The translations under genes were made by a program, and so were the position numbers. The notes under the pieces were generated by a model. That model was given only the letters and a program-made list of their open reading frames with translations, was not told the origin of the DNA and did not search any database. From positions 1-14,060 of the forward strand of contig JAGLDA010000160.1 in NCBI GenBank assembly GCA_023145955.1: a DNA stretch of 14,060 nt, in the 5' to 3' direction. This document shows positions 6,521-14,060 of the stretch, in pieces. Source of the DNA: Bacteroidales bacterium. GTDB lineage: Bacteria > Bacteroidota > Bacteroidia > Bacteroidales > UBA1556. Positions within the stretch are counted from its first letter, which is position 1, and each line of letters opens with the position of its first letter.

Positions 6521-8953
6521 TTATTTCATTTTAATAATAGTTTTTCCACCACCACCAAAATCGATATGTGCATCGGCAAATTTATCAACTTCGCGTAAGG
6601 AGCTTAAGTAATCACGAATAATCTGTCTCAAAATTCCATTGCCAGTACCATGCAAAATCTCCAAATCTTTAGAGCTTATCAGAATAGCTTCATCAATCCA
6701 ATTTTTAACAAAAATAAGAGCCTCTTCTGCTCTCATCCCTCGCACATCAATATTTTGGTTAAAGTTCAATGACCTATTATGTATTTCTTTAAGAATACCG
6801 CTAAAGTGATTAGCATTGCCAGTTCTTTTAATCTTTTTCACTCTCACTTTTTCTAGCTTAGCATACTTCACAGAAACCATTAAAGAATTAAAACTCACTA
6901 AAGCATTTTTGCCCTTTATTTGTTCCAAAGTACCAACTGTTTCTTGACCTATTACTCTAACATCATCACCAATCTCAGGGTTATCTTCTAATACACTAAC
7001 ATTGGTTTTAGTAGCAGCCTCTTTAGTTGAAACTACTACTGATTTATGCTTTTTAACTTTTTTCTCTAAGCTTATATTTATTTCCTGTTTTTTGGATTCT
7101 ACCTCTTTTCGTACTTCCTTCAGTTTACTACTATCAGCTTTACTTTCCTTAATATCCCTAACACTCTTCTCTATAATACGATTGGCATCTTTAAGAATTT
7201 CTTTAGCTTCAGCCTTGGCATCATAAATAATCTGCTGCTTATTTGCCTGAAGTTTAGAATTTAAGCTTTCGTATTTATCAACTAATTCCTTAAGGGCATC
7301 GTCGGTAAATTCTAGCTCCGATTGTTTTTTCTCCAATAGCTCCTTTTCATATTCCAACTCTTGCAATCGCTGGTCGAGATCAATTTCCTTACGTCCAGAT
7401 TTATGCCTTGCGCTACGAAGAATATCTTCGCTAAGACCAATTTTACGAGCAATTTCGAAGGCAAAAGAACTGCCTGGTTTTCCAATTTTCAGTTTATATA
7501 AAGGTCTAAGCTCTTTGGTATCAAAAAGCATGGCACCATTCACAATTCCATTACCATCTTTGGCCATAGCTTTAAGATTACTATAATGAGTAGTAACTAC
7601 GCCATAGGATTTTTTCTGATTAAGTTTTTCCAGAGAAGCCTCAGCAATAGCACCACCAATGGCAGGATCAGTTCCAGCACCAAATTCATCAATTAGAAAA
7701 AGGCTATTACTTTTTGCTTTATCAAGGAATTTTTTAATATTTACAAGATGTGAACTATATGTACTAAGGTCATTTTCTATGGATTGCTCATCACCAATAT
7801 TCACAAACATATCGTCGAAAAGGCGCATTTCTGAATTCTCGCGCATGGGAACCAAAAGTCCACATTGCAACATATATTGCAGCAAGCCAACCGTTTTTAA
7901 GCAAACAGATTTACCCCCAGCATTTGGACCCGAGATAATCAAAATTCTATTCTCAGCACTTAAAGCTATATCCAATGGGATAACTTTTTTGCCTTTTTCG
8001 GCATGCGATAGCATAAGAAGAGGATGACTAGCCTCGCGCCATTTAAACTCATCATTAGAATTAATAATTGGCTTAATAGCACCAATTTTAATTGCTAAAT
8101 TAGCTTTTGCTCTCACAAAATCAATCATTCCAAGGTATCGATAAGCCATCAATAAGGCTTCTATATCAGGACGAATACTATCACTAAAATTCAAGAGAAT
8201 CCTTAGTATTTCTTGATTTTCTGCAATTTCGAGCTCTCGAAGCTCATTATTGGTATCAAAAAGCTCCATTGGCTCAAGATAAACCAGCTGACCGGTATTA
8301 CTCTCATCGTGAATAAAGCCTTTAATTTTGCGTTTATCAGCGGCAAGCATTGGAATTACAGCACGGCCATTTCGAATAGTAACCTCAGCATCGTCACGAG
8401 CCCAACCATTGGTCTTTGCTGTACGAAGACTCTTCTGTATTGCATTGCGCATGGAAGCTGTAAGCCTATGCATCTGAGCCCTAATTTCGAATAAAGCAGG
8501 ACTTGCATTATCCTTAATATCACCTTTATGATCCATTATTTTTTCCATAACGGCAACAATATTGGCATCAAAAACAACTTGTCGGGATAGCTTTGCTATA
8601 TTTGGATAGGCATCCTTTCGCTTGGCAATATAATTCTTTACATTAAGTATCGCTTTTAGTGAAAGCATTAGATCAAAAAACTCATCTCTTGCAATTGCTA
8701 TTCCATCGGTATTAAGGTAGTTAAGCACATCAGACAAATCCATGAAATTGCTAGCAGGAAATCCCGTCTCCATAAGCATCATCTCACGAAATTCATCAGC
8801 CTGATCCAAGCGAGATTTTAAGGCTTCATGGTGAGAAATAAACTTCATTTTATCAACAAACTTAACTCCAGCAGGGCTTAAACAAGCTGCAGATAACATT
8901 TGTCGTATTTGTATGAATCCTATTTTTTCCTCAAAATTATTTGGGTAAACCAT
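6521..8953 (-). CDS. mutS2: Endonuclease MutS2 (MutS-type ATPase with Smr nuclease domain)
   Basis: This 810-residue protein is a full-length MutS2. It has the MutS lever/core region (about 1-300) without the MutS1 mismatch-reading domain. The ATPase follows, with Walker A GPNAGGKS (342-349), the dimer-signature STYSSHL (397-403), Walker B LFLIDEFGAGTDP (418-430) and the histidine switch TTHYSNL (454-460). A long charged coiled coil (about 525-635) leads to a small KOW-like beta domain (about 660-705) and a C-terminal Smr domain (about 733-810) with DVRGMRAEEA and HGTGNGILR. Family members suppress homologous recombination in some species and split or rescue collided ribosomes in others, and the sequence does not decide between these roles. 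All nucleotide-binding motifs and the Smr HGTGxG are intact. The ATG at 8953 lies 95 bases after the kinase gene stop. No TAnnTTTG motif is seen in that gap, so readthrough from the kinase gene is plausible. Confidence 0.95.
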   Translation of the reverse strand: MVYPNNFEEKIGFIQIRQMLSAACLSPAGVKFVDKMKFISHHEALKSRLDQADEFREMMLMETGFPASNFMDLSDVLNYLNTDGIAIARDEFFDLMLSLKAILNVKNYIAKRKDAYPNIAKLSRQVVFDANIVAVMEKIMDHKGDIKDNASPALFEIRAQMHRLTASMRNAIQKSLRTAKTNGWARDDAEVTIRNGRAVIPMLAADKRKIKGFIHDESNTGQLVYLEPMELFDTNNELRELEIAENQEILRILLNFSDSIRPDIEALLMAYRYLGMIDFVRAKANLAIKIGAIKPIINSNDEFKWREASHPLLMLSHAEKGKKVIPLDIALSAENRILIISGPNAGGKSVCLKTVGLLQYMLQCGLLVPMRENSEMRLFDDMFVNIGDEQSIENDLSTYSSHLVNIKKFLDKAKSNSLFLIDEFGAGTDPAIGGAIAEASLEKLNQKKSYGVVTTHYSNLKAMAKDGNGIVNGAMLFDTKELRPLYKLKIGKPGSSFAFEIARKIGLSEDILRSARHKSGRKEIDLDQRLQELEYEKELLEKKQSELEFTDDALKELVDKYESLNSKLQANKQQIIYDAKAEAKEILKDANRIIEKSVRDIKESKADSSKLKEVRKEVESKKQEINISLEKKVKKHKSVVVSTKEAATKTNVSVLEDNPEIGDDVRVIGQETVGTLEQIKGKNALVSFNSLMVSVKYAKLEKVRVKKIKRTGNANHFSGILKEIHNRSLNFNQNIDVRGMRAEEALIFVKNWIDEAILISSKDLEILHGTGNGILRQIIRDYLSSLREVDKFADAHIDFGGGGKTIIKMK

Positions 8954-8961
8954 AGTATAAA

Positions 8962-9012
8962 GGTGAAGTGGTAAAGGGTGAAGAGTGAAAATTGAAGGGT
9001 GAAGGGTGAAGC
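8962..9012. repeat. Degenerate GGTGAAG short tandem repeats
   Basis: The 5' flank of mutS2 is built from near-copies of a 7-8 base unit: ggtgaag (8962), gggtgaag (8976), agtgaaa (8984), then gaagggt-type copies in a row to 9012. Low-complexity purine runs of this kind suggest slippage or a dispersed intergenic repeat. They sit directly upstream of the mutS2 start codon on the transcribed strand, so copy-number changes would alter the leader of that mRNA. Confidence 0.6.
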
Positions 9013-9037
9013 ACTTCGCATTTCACCTTTTACCCTT
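8995..9037. repeat. Imperfect inverted repeat in the kinase-mutS2 gap
   Basis: The left arm aagggtgaagggtgaagc (8995-9012) pairs imperfectly with the right arm 9018-9037, whose reverse complement is aagggtaaaaggtgaaatgc, around the loop acttc. The structure begins 11 bases after the kinase stop codon at 9049 in the direction of transcription, so it could act as a terminator or attenuator between the kinase gene and mutS2. It lacks a U-tract on the leftward transcript. A palindromic dispersed repeat is an equally good reading. Confidence 0.5.
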
Positions 9038-9048
9038 AAAAACTTATC

Positions 9049-10071
9049 TTAAAAGCTCCAAGTACTTAATCCTGTATTTACAAATTCGTAACGTTTGGCA
9101 TCACCACCAAATTTTTTCAAAGCTCTAATTACCGAATCACGGGTATTATTGGGGCAATAAAAAAACATAAAGCCACCGCCACCAGCACCAGATATTTTAC
9201 CTCCAGAAGCACCAGCTTTTATAGCCGCATCATATATATCATCGATAAATGGGCTAGTAATCCCTTTGGCCATTTGTTTTTTATGCTTCCAACCAAAATC
9301 AAGAATCTCACCAATGGTATCAATTTCACCTTTGAGTAGAGTTTCTTTCATTTGCAACGCCTGTTCTTTAAGCTTATGCATTGCCTCAATGGTTTTTTCA
9401 TTTTTATCATTCACATTTTTACTTTGTGCTTCAATAATTTTTGAGCTAAGGCGCGATGTTTCTGTATAATAAAGTACAAGATTATATGCTAGTTCATTCA
9501 GATAGTCAGACTTAATTCTTAAAGGGTTAACAATTACCTTATCATCAGCATAAAACTGCATATAATTAACACCGCCAAAAGTTGCAGCATATTGGTCCTG
9601 CTTCCCTCCCGCCATTGCCAATTCCTCACGCTCAATTCGGTAAGCAATTTGTGCCATATCATATTCACCAAGAGGGAGTTTAAGCCATTCGGCAAAAGCA
9701 CCCAGAATTGCTACTACCAAGGTAGAAGACGTTCCCAAGCCAGAGCCCGGAGGAGCATCCACACGAGTAGTGAGTTCAAAAGATAATGCTTTATGCGAAT
9801 AGTTCTTCACAATATGGTTATAAATACCTTTCAAAAGATCGAGATCACCATCAATAGGAAGCTCATCAATAGAGTCGTACTCAAAACGTTCCTGCTTATC
9901 CAAAGCATGGAGAATTATCTTACCATCATTACGTTCCACAATAGTTGCATAAGCGTACATATTAATAGTAACGTTAAGAATTGCGCCACCGTATATGTCG
10001 GAATAAGGAGCCACATCAGTACCTCCACCTGCCAAACCTAGGCGCAATGGGGCTTTAGATCTATATATCAT
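9049..10071 (-). CDS. GHMP family sugar kinase (D-glycero-D-manno-heptose 7-phosphate kinase-like)
   Basis: This 340-residue GHMP kinase resembles HddA-type heptose 7-phosphate kinases of LPS and S-layer sugar synthesis. Motif 1 is PLRLGLAGGGTDV (8-20), the ATP-binding motif 2 is PPGSGLGTSSTL (107-118), the putative catalytic Asp is in GGKQDQYAATFGG (155-167, Asp159), and motif 3 is KISGAGGGGFMFF (292-304). It should phosphorylate a sugar or sugar phosphate in the cytoplasm. Heptose 7-phosphate at C1 is the best guess, but fucose- or other sugar-kinase activity is possible, since no partner genes (isomerase, phosphatase, nucleotidyltransferase) lie nearby. An upstream ATG at 10182 would add 37 residues with a hydrophobic stretch. 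That start is unlikely because GHMP kinases begin close to motif 1 and a promoter-like TACCTTTG lies inside the extension. The gene is divergent from the T9SS cargo gene. Confidence 0.85.
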   Translation of the reverse strand: MIYRSKAPLRLGLAGGGTDVAPYSDIYGGAILNVTINMYAYATIVERNDGKIILHALDKQERFEYDSIDELPIDGDLDLLKGIYNHIVKNYSHKALSFELTTRVDAPPGSGLGTSSTLVVAILGAFAEWLKLPLGEYDMAQIAYRIEREELAMAGGKQDQYAATFGGVNYMQFYADDKVIVNPLRIKSDYLNELAYNLVLYYTETSRLSSKIIEAQSKNVNDKNEKTIEAMHKLKEQALQMKETLLKGEIDTIGEILDFGWKHKKQMAKGITSPFIDDIYDAAIKAGASGGKISGAGGGGFMFFYCPNNTRDSVIRALKKFGGDAKRYEFVNTGLSTWSF

Positions 10072-10099
10072 AATATTTTTATAATCGATTTTTGAATGC

Positions 10100-10107
10100 C
10101 AAAGGTA
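10100..10107 (-). promoter_or_regulatory. Candidate -7 element for the GHMP kinase gene
   Basis: Read leftward this is TACCTTTG, an exact TAnnTTTG match, 28 bases before the ATG at 10071. It lies inside the longer reading frame that starts at 10182 and so supports the shorter start. The -33 region lacks a clear TTTG. Confidence 0.45.
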
Positions 10108-10212
10108 GGAAAAAATGTGATTTGACAGTATTAAGAACATAAGATAGTTTTCCATAAAAAAAGGTTCTATACTTTCAAACATTGAACATCTTAAAATAAA
10201 ACATCCGATTTA

Positions 10213-10243
10213 TTGCTTAGATAGATAATTTACATTACTTTTG
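10213..10243 (+). promoter_or_regulatory. Bacteroidota-type promoter of the T9SS cargo gene
   Basis: TTG (10213-10215) and TACTTTTG (10236-10243) are separated by 20 bases, matching the TTG / TAnnTTTG promoter of Bacteroidota. Transcription would begin around 10249, leaving a leader of about 30 bases before the ATG at 10283. No Shine-Dalgarno sequence is seen. It is the best promoter in the window because both elements are present. Confidence 0.6.
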
Positions 10244-10282
10244 TAAGAAAATAATACCACATTATCTTAACATCTAAGTATC

Positions 10283-13200
10283 ATGATTCGTCCTACACTA
10301 ATTTTATTCTTAATTGTATTAATCACATTTTCATCAAATGCAGCAAATAGATATTGGATATCAGGCTCTAGCGCTAACTGGAATAATACTATAAATTGGT
10401 CAACTTCTTCAGGTGGAAGTGGTGGTGCTTCTATACCTGGTAGTTCTGATTATGTATATTTTGATGCAAACGGCACAGGTGTATGCACACTAGTCGCGGA
10501 TATAACAGTGGCTACTATGAAAATGACAGCTGGCACATTAAATACTAGCACTTATAATTTCTTAGTAAGTGGACCATATAGTTGCATCTTTTCTGGAGGC
10601 ACAATTAATGGTAATAATACATTCAATATTTCACTTACGGGAACAGCAGCACGAGTAACTTTCTCAGGGACTACATTTAATCCAGATATTCATGTTGTAT
10701 CTCCACAAATAATGTTGAGTGGCTCAACATTTAATGGCACATCCTATTTCGAAAAAAATGGAGCAGGAAGTAATACAGGAGCTGGAGGGAATACTTTTGT
10801 TGGCAATTGTACAATAAAAAATACAGGAAGTGCTTATTTTAATCTTGGTAATAATGGAGACGACACTTTCTCTGCTGACTTAACGGTTGACAACTCAAGT
10901 ACTAGCAATGTATTTATTGCATATAATAACTCTACCACAACTATTGCAGGCAACTTAATAGTAAATAGCAATGGGAATTGTGGATCAACAAGCATTTCGC
11001 ATACTGCTAGTTCGGTAAACATAACAGGTAATTGCACTGTAAATATAAATACATCTAGTACCAGTAAAATGTACCTCGGATATGATAATGCAATAAATAT
11101 AGGAGGTAATCTCAATATTACGAACGGAGGAATTGATAATAGTACAGTGTATTTAGCCCTCAAATCTACAGCATCAGCAACTATAGGTGGCATTACTACC
11201 ATTGTAAATAATGGAACAGGAAGTTTAAGTAGAATTTATCTTGGTGTTGAAGGTGATGTTACATTTAATAATACATTAAAAATCACTAACAGTAGCTCCG
11301 CAACAGATTCGTATCTATATTGTAATTATAAAACTAATAGTATAAATAATTATAATGGTAATATAGAGTTAAACAACTCAAGCATCAAAGAGATTAACTT
11401 TGGCCGCTCAGGTGGACAAGGGGTATTAGCTAATGGAAAAACTATTTCAATAGGAGCTTCAGGTTTCACTGCAGGAACTTTATACCTTCGTAATTTTACT
11501 CAATCCGGCACCACTTCACAAAATATTACTACTACAGGAACATCTATATTTACTCAAATCAAAAACGAATGGAATGGAAACGTAGTATTCAAAGCACCAA
11601 AAATATTAACAACAGAAACTAGTTATAAAGGAACTGCTACATTAGAAAAAACAGGAGGCATAGATAATACTTTGGGTGATAAAAATATATATAAAGAAAA
11701 TGCTACAATTATAAATTCAAGTGGATCTTATTTAAGTATTAGTCGTGATGATCCTGATACTTATGAAAAAAATCTTACAATAACTAATTCAGGAACAGAT
11801 GAAATTTATTTAGGGTATTTAGCAGCTGGGATAAATGTTAAAGGCAATTTAACAGTGGCGAATACTGATAATGCAACAAACATTAGTATTGCATATAATG
11901 AAGGTTCTAGCATAACAGTTGATGGCACTACAGCAATAACAAACAGCTCATCAGCTATTGCTTCAAGAATTTATTTCGGGAATATTGGAGATGTAACTGC
12001 CAAAGGTGATTGTTATTTTAATAATGAAGCAACAGGAAATAAAGGAAATATTTACATTGCAAATAATGAAAATTCAGATATTAATATAACAGGAGATGTA
12101 ATAATAACCAATAAAAATGCAGGAGCTGATAAGCGAGTATTTTTTGGCAATCATGGAGACATTATATTAAATGGTGATTTATCTATTAAAAATACAGCAA
12201 CGGCAACAGATTCTTATGTCTCATGTAGCAATAGTCTTAACAGTGTCAGTGAATATAATGGCGATATAACTTTAGCGTCAAATGGAGCAGGTTGCAAGGG
12301 AATTCTCTTTGGAAACAGTGGTGGCTCATCAACATTATCTGATGGTAAAACCATAAAAGTAGATGCTGATGGTTTTTCAGAAGGAACTTTAAAAATCAAG
12401 AATTTTACTCAAACAGGAACTACAGCTCAAACATTAAATCTGAGCGATAATGGAAAACTAAATATAGATATATCCACTTGGGGAGGAAATATATCATTTA
12501 AAGCTCCTTCTGTTTATTTAAAATCATCAACATATAATGGAACAGCAACAATAGAAAAAACAGGAAGTACACTAGACACTAGTTTCGGCGGAAACACTTA
12601 TAATATAACAAGCTTGATAAAAAATAGTGGTAGTGGAAATTTAAAGCTAGCAAACGATGCTGGCAATGATTATAATGATGATGTTACATTTGTAATATCT
12701 AGCCCATCGGGACACCTAAGACCTGCATCTAAATTTAATTCAACCCATAGTGGTGATTTATATATAGACACATATGAAGCATTCTATATTGGCGAAAGCG
12801 ATGGCGGATTTTTCGAATTTGATGGAAACACAGCACAAAGCATTAATAAGATAGGTACTGCTAATATTGTAAATTTTCGCAAATTAAGAATCAATAATTC
12901 CTCAAATGAAATAACTCTAAACATACCTATTAGAATAGGTAATAACTTAGATCTAATTAATGGCAACATTATTACTACAGATATAAATATTTTAAGAATG
13001 AATAGTACTACTGTAGTTGATCATGTATCTGATAATTCATATATTGATGGACCTATTATTAAATACGGTGCTGATGCTTTCGTTTTTCCTATAGGCGGCA
13101 CTGACACCTTTGGCAATAGCCATTATGCAGGAATTGGAATAAGTGCACCATCTGATCCAACACATAGTTTTACCGCTCAATATTTTGCTACAGAACCTGG

Positions 13201-14044
13201 TTCAGCAACAACCTATAGTGCCCCTTTAACAAAGGTTAGTTTAGTAGAATCCTGGGAATTGGACAGAACCGATGGCGCAAGTACTGTTGACGTAAGCCTC
13301 TATTGGAATAATGGAACAAGAAGTGGTATAGGAAATACAACCGACCTTAGAGTTGCGCATTGGAATGGAAGTACATGGGAAGATAAAGGAAACGATGCAA
13401 CATCAGGAGGCCCTGGTAGTGGAAGCATTACAGTAAACGGAATATCAAGTTTTAGCCCTTTTACTTTCGGAACTATTGATAATGAGAATAATCCATTACC
13501 AATTAGTCTTATTAACTTCCGCGCAATAAAAAACAATAAGTCTGTAAAACTTGAGTGGTCAACTGCCTCTGAAGAAAATAATGATATTTTCATTATAGAA
13601 AGAACTGACAATTTAAAAAACATAACAGAAATAGGAACTGTTGGTGGCGCAGGCAATTCTAATACAATATTGAATTACGAAACTTTTGACTATTCTCCTC
13701 TAGAAGGTAAATCATACTACAGACTAGTTCAGGTAGATTTTGATGGTAAGAAAGAATATTTTGATTGGAATATGGTTGACTTTTCGAATAACTCTTCTAA
13801 GAATATTGTGATTTATCCAAACCCTACAGATAATGGAATTACAAATGTAAATATGGAGGGCTTTGAAGGACATGCTACAATTGAATTAATGGATGTAAAT
13901 GCTAAGATTATTTATAGAAAAAATATTCAAATCAACAATAGCAGCTTCTCTTTTCCCATTGATTTGAATTTAAGTTCAGGAATTTATTTTATTAGAGTAA
14001 TGGACAATAACTCTATAGACATTAAAAAATGGATTATTAAATAA
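10283..14044 (+). CDS. Large secreted T9SS cargo protein with beta-repeat superrepeats and type A sorting domain
   Basis: This 1253-residue protein starts with a Sec signal peptide (about 1-20, hydrophobic core LILFLIVLITF, probable cleavage after SSNA). The N-terminal domain begins NRYWISGSSANWNN and has the look seen in many Bacteroidota surface proteins. Residues 132-803 are Asn/Ser/Thr/Gly-rich and fall into superrepeats of about 300 residues (132-429, 430-732, partial 733-803), each made of shorter units like GNLTITN...IYLG that suggest a beta-solenoid. Residues about 804-1070 resemble the region before the C-terminus in such proteins (YIDGPIIKYG, FVFPIGG). A fibronectin-like beta domain (1072-1165, LPISLINFRA...LEWSTASEENN) precedes a type A sorting domain (1174-1253) with IYPNPT, GIYFIRV and a Lys at the end. 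The sorting domain directs outer-membrane transit and is normally cut off as cargo is released or attached. No catalytic motif is seen, so adhesin, matrix or structural roles are guesses. Confidence 0.88.
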   Translation: MIRPTLILFLIVLITFSSNAANRYWISGSSANWNNTINWSTSSGGSGGASIPGSSDYVYFDANGTGVCTLVADITVATMKMTAGTLNTSTYNFLVSGPYSCIFSGGTINGNNTFNISLTGTAARVTFSGTTFNPDIHVVSPQIMLSGSTFNGTSYFEKNGAGSNTGAGGNTFVGNCTIKNTGSAYFNLGNNGDDTFSADLTVDNSSTSNVFIAYNNSTTTIAGNLIVNSNGNCGSTSISHTASSVNITGNCTVNINTSSTSKMYLGYDNAINIGGNLNITNGGIDNSTVYLALKSTASATIGGITTIVNNGTGSLSRIYLGVEGDVTFNNTLKITNSSSATDSYLYCNYKTNSINNYNGNIELNNSSIKEINFGRSGGQGVLANGKTISIGASGFTAGTLYLRNFTQSGTTSQNITTTGTSIFTQIKNEWNGNVVFKAPKILTTETSYKGTATLEKTGGIDNTLGDKNIYKENATIINSSGSYLSISRDDPDTYEKNLTITNSGTDEIYLGYLAAGINVKGNLTVANTDNATNISIAYNEGSSITVDGTTAITNSSSAIASRIYFGNIGDVTAKGDCYFNNEATGNKGNIYIANNENSDINITGDVIITNKNAGADKRVFFGNHGDIILNGDLSIKNTATATDSYVSCSNSLNSVSEYNGDITLASNGAGCKGILFGNSGGSSTLSDGKTIKVDADGFSEGTLKIKNFTQTGTTAQTLNLSDNGKLNIDISTWGGNISFKAPSVYLKSSTYNGTATIEKTGSTLDTSFGGNTYNITSLIKNSGSGNLKLANDAGNDYNDDVTFVISSPSGHLRPASKFNSTHSGDLYIDTYEAFYIGESDGGFFEFDGNTAQSINKIGTANIVNFRKLRINNSSNEITLNIPIRIGNNLDLINGNIITTDINILRMNSTTVVDHVSDNSYIDGPIIKYGADAFVFPIGGTDTFGNSHYAGIGISAPSDPTHSFTAQYFATEPGSATTYSAPLTKVSLVESWELDRTDGASTVDVSLYWNNGTRSGIGNTTDLRVAHWNGSTWEDKGNDATSGGPGSGSITVNGISSFSPFTFGTIDNENNPLPISLINFRAIKNNKSVKLEWSTASEENNDIFIIERTDNLKNITEIGTVGGAGNSNTILNYETFDYSPLEGKSYYRLVQVDFDGKKEYFDWNMVDFSNNSSKNIVIYPNPTDNGITNVNMEGFEGHATIELMDVNAKIIYRKNIQINNSSFSFPIDLNLSSGIYFIRVMDNNSIDIKKWIIK
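10676..11569 (+). repeat. Superrepeat unit 1 of the T9SS cargo gene
   Basis: This unit encodes residues 132-429. It opens with FNPDIHVVSP and FNGTSYFEKNGAG and closes with NGKTISIGASGFTAGTLYLRN-type sequence followed by FTQSGTTSQNI. It aligns in order with unit 2. It is about 298 codons long and clearly diverged in DNA sequence, so the duplication is old. Confidence 0.65.
11570..12478 (+). repeat. Superrepeat unit 2 of the T9SS cargo gene
   Basis: This unit encodes residues 430-732. It opens with WNGNVVFKAP and YKGTATLEKTGG and closes with DGKTIKVDADGFSEGTLKIK and FTQTGTTAQTL. Two independent anchors (the EKTG box and the DGKTI box) put its spacing from the neighbouring unit at 909-910 bases, or 303 codons. 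Confidence 0.7.
12479..12693 (+). repeat. Partial superrepeat unit 3 of the T9SS cargo gene
   Basis: This unit encodes residues 733 to about 803. It opens with WGGNISFKAP and YNGTATIEKTGS, continues with the SGNLKLAND box, and then the similarity fades into the next domain near VTFVISSPSG. The end point is approximate. Confidence 0.6.
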
Positions 14045-14060
14045 TCCACTATGGACTGAA

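Noticed and set aside
7659..8027. Plus-strand ORF of 122 codons inside mutS2
   Set aside because: It lies antisense to the ATPase core of MutS2, whose motifs are intact. The antisense ORF has no family resemblance.
8962..9037. CRISPR array
   Set aside because: Units are 7-8 bases, degenerate and lack spacers of constant length.
10072..10182. N-terminal membrane anchor on the GHMP kinase
   Set aside because: The hydrophobic leader appears only if the far upstream ATG is used, and a promoter-like motif and family length argue against that start.
10834..11202. Minus-strand ORF of 122 codons inside the cargo gene
   Set aside because: It is a shadow of the Asn/Thr-rich repeat coding sequence. 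Hydrophobic antisense translation is expected from such codons.
13300..13656. Minus-strand ORF of 118 codons inside the cargo gene
   Set aside because: It is antisense to the conserved pre-sorting beta domain, with no motifs.

Overview
This is a low-GC chromosomal window from a member of the Bacteroidota that uses the type IX secretion system (T9SS). Four things point there: a PorW/SprE-type lipoprotein, a large secreted protein ending in a type A T9SS sorting domain, a LETM1-related protein of the kind known from Flavobacteriia and relatives, and upstream sequences that match the Bacteroidota -7 element TAnnTTTG rather than a sigma70 -10 box. Shine-Dalgarno sequences are essentially absent, as is usual in the phylum. 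Family or genus cannot be fixed from the sequence.

Layout. Bases 1-659 carry no convincing gene. They hold a short GC-rich palindrome, further hairpins and a somewhat GC-richer block (about 118-290) that looks like a relic or a dispersed repeat. From 5489 down to 660, three genes run leftward: porW/sprE (T9SS lipoprotein), a family 2 glycosyltransferase of the dolichyl/polyprenyl-phosphate mannose synthase type, and a LETM1-domain protein. Gaps of 71 and 37 bases suit one transcript, with possible extra promoter motifs before the glycosyltransferase. A divergent DUF4395 membrane protein (5765-6199) follows. A 321-base convergent gap with one sizeable hairpin separates it from mutS2 (6521-8953, leftward). 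Upstream of mutS2, after a 95-base gap full of GGTGAAG-type repeats, lies a leftward GHMP sugar kinase (9049-10071) related to D-glycero-D-manno-heptose 7-phosphate kinases. Diverging from it is a 1253-residue secreted, probably surface-attached protein (10283-14044) made of roughly 300-residue superrepeats.

How the parts relate. PorW belongs to the machine that would export the 1253-residue protein. T9SS type A cargo is in several species fixed to the cell surface through a special LPS, so a sugar-phosphate kinase of the heptose type next to a cargo gene is suggestive, but the sequence does not prove a link. MutS2 is a housekeeping nucleic-acid ATPase/nuclease. Most of the window is ordinary Bacteroidota core genome. 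The parts most worth a second look are the superrepeated cargo protein, the undescribed LETM1 and DUF4395 proteins, and the non-coding repeats. I see no CRISPR array, tRNA, rRNA, transposase or phage gene.
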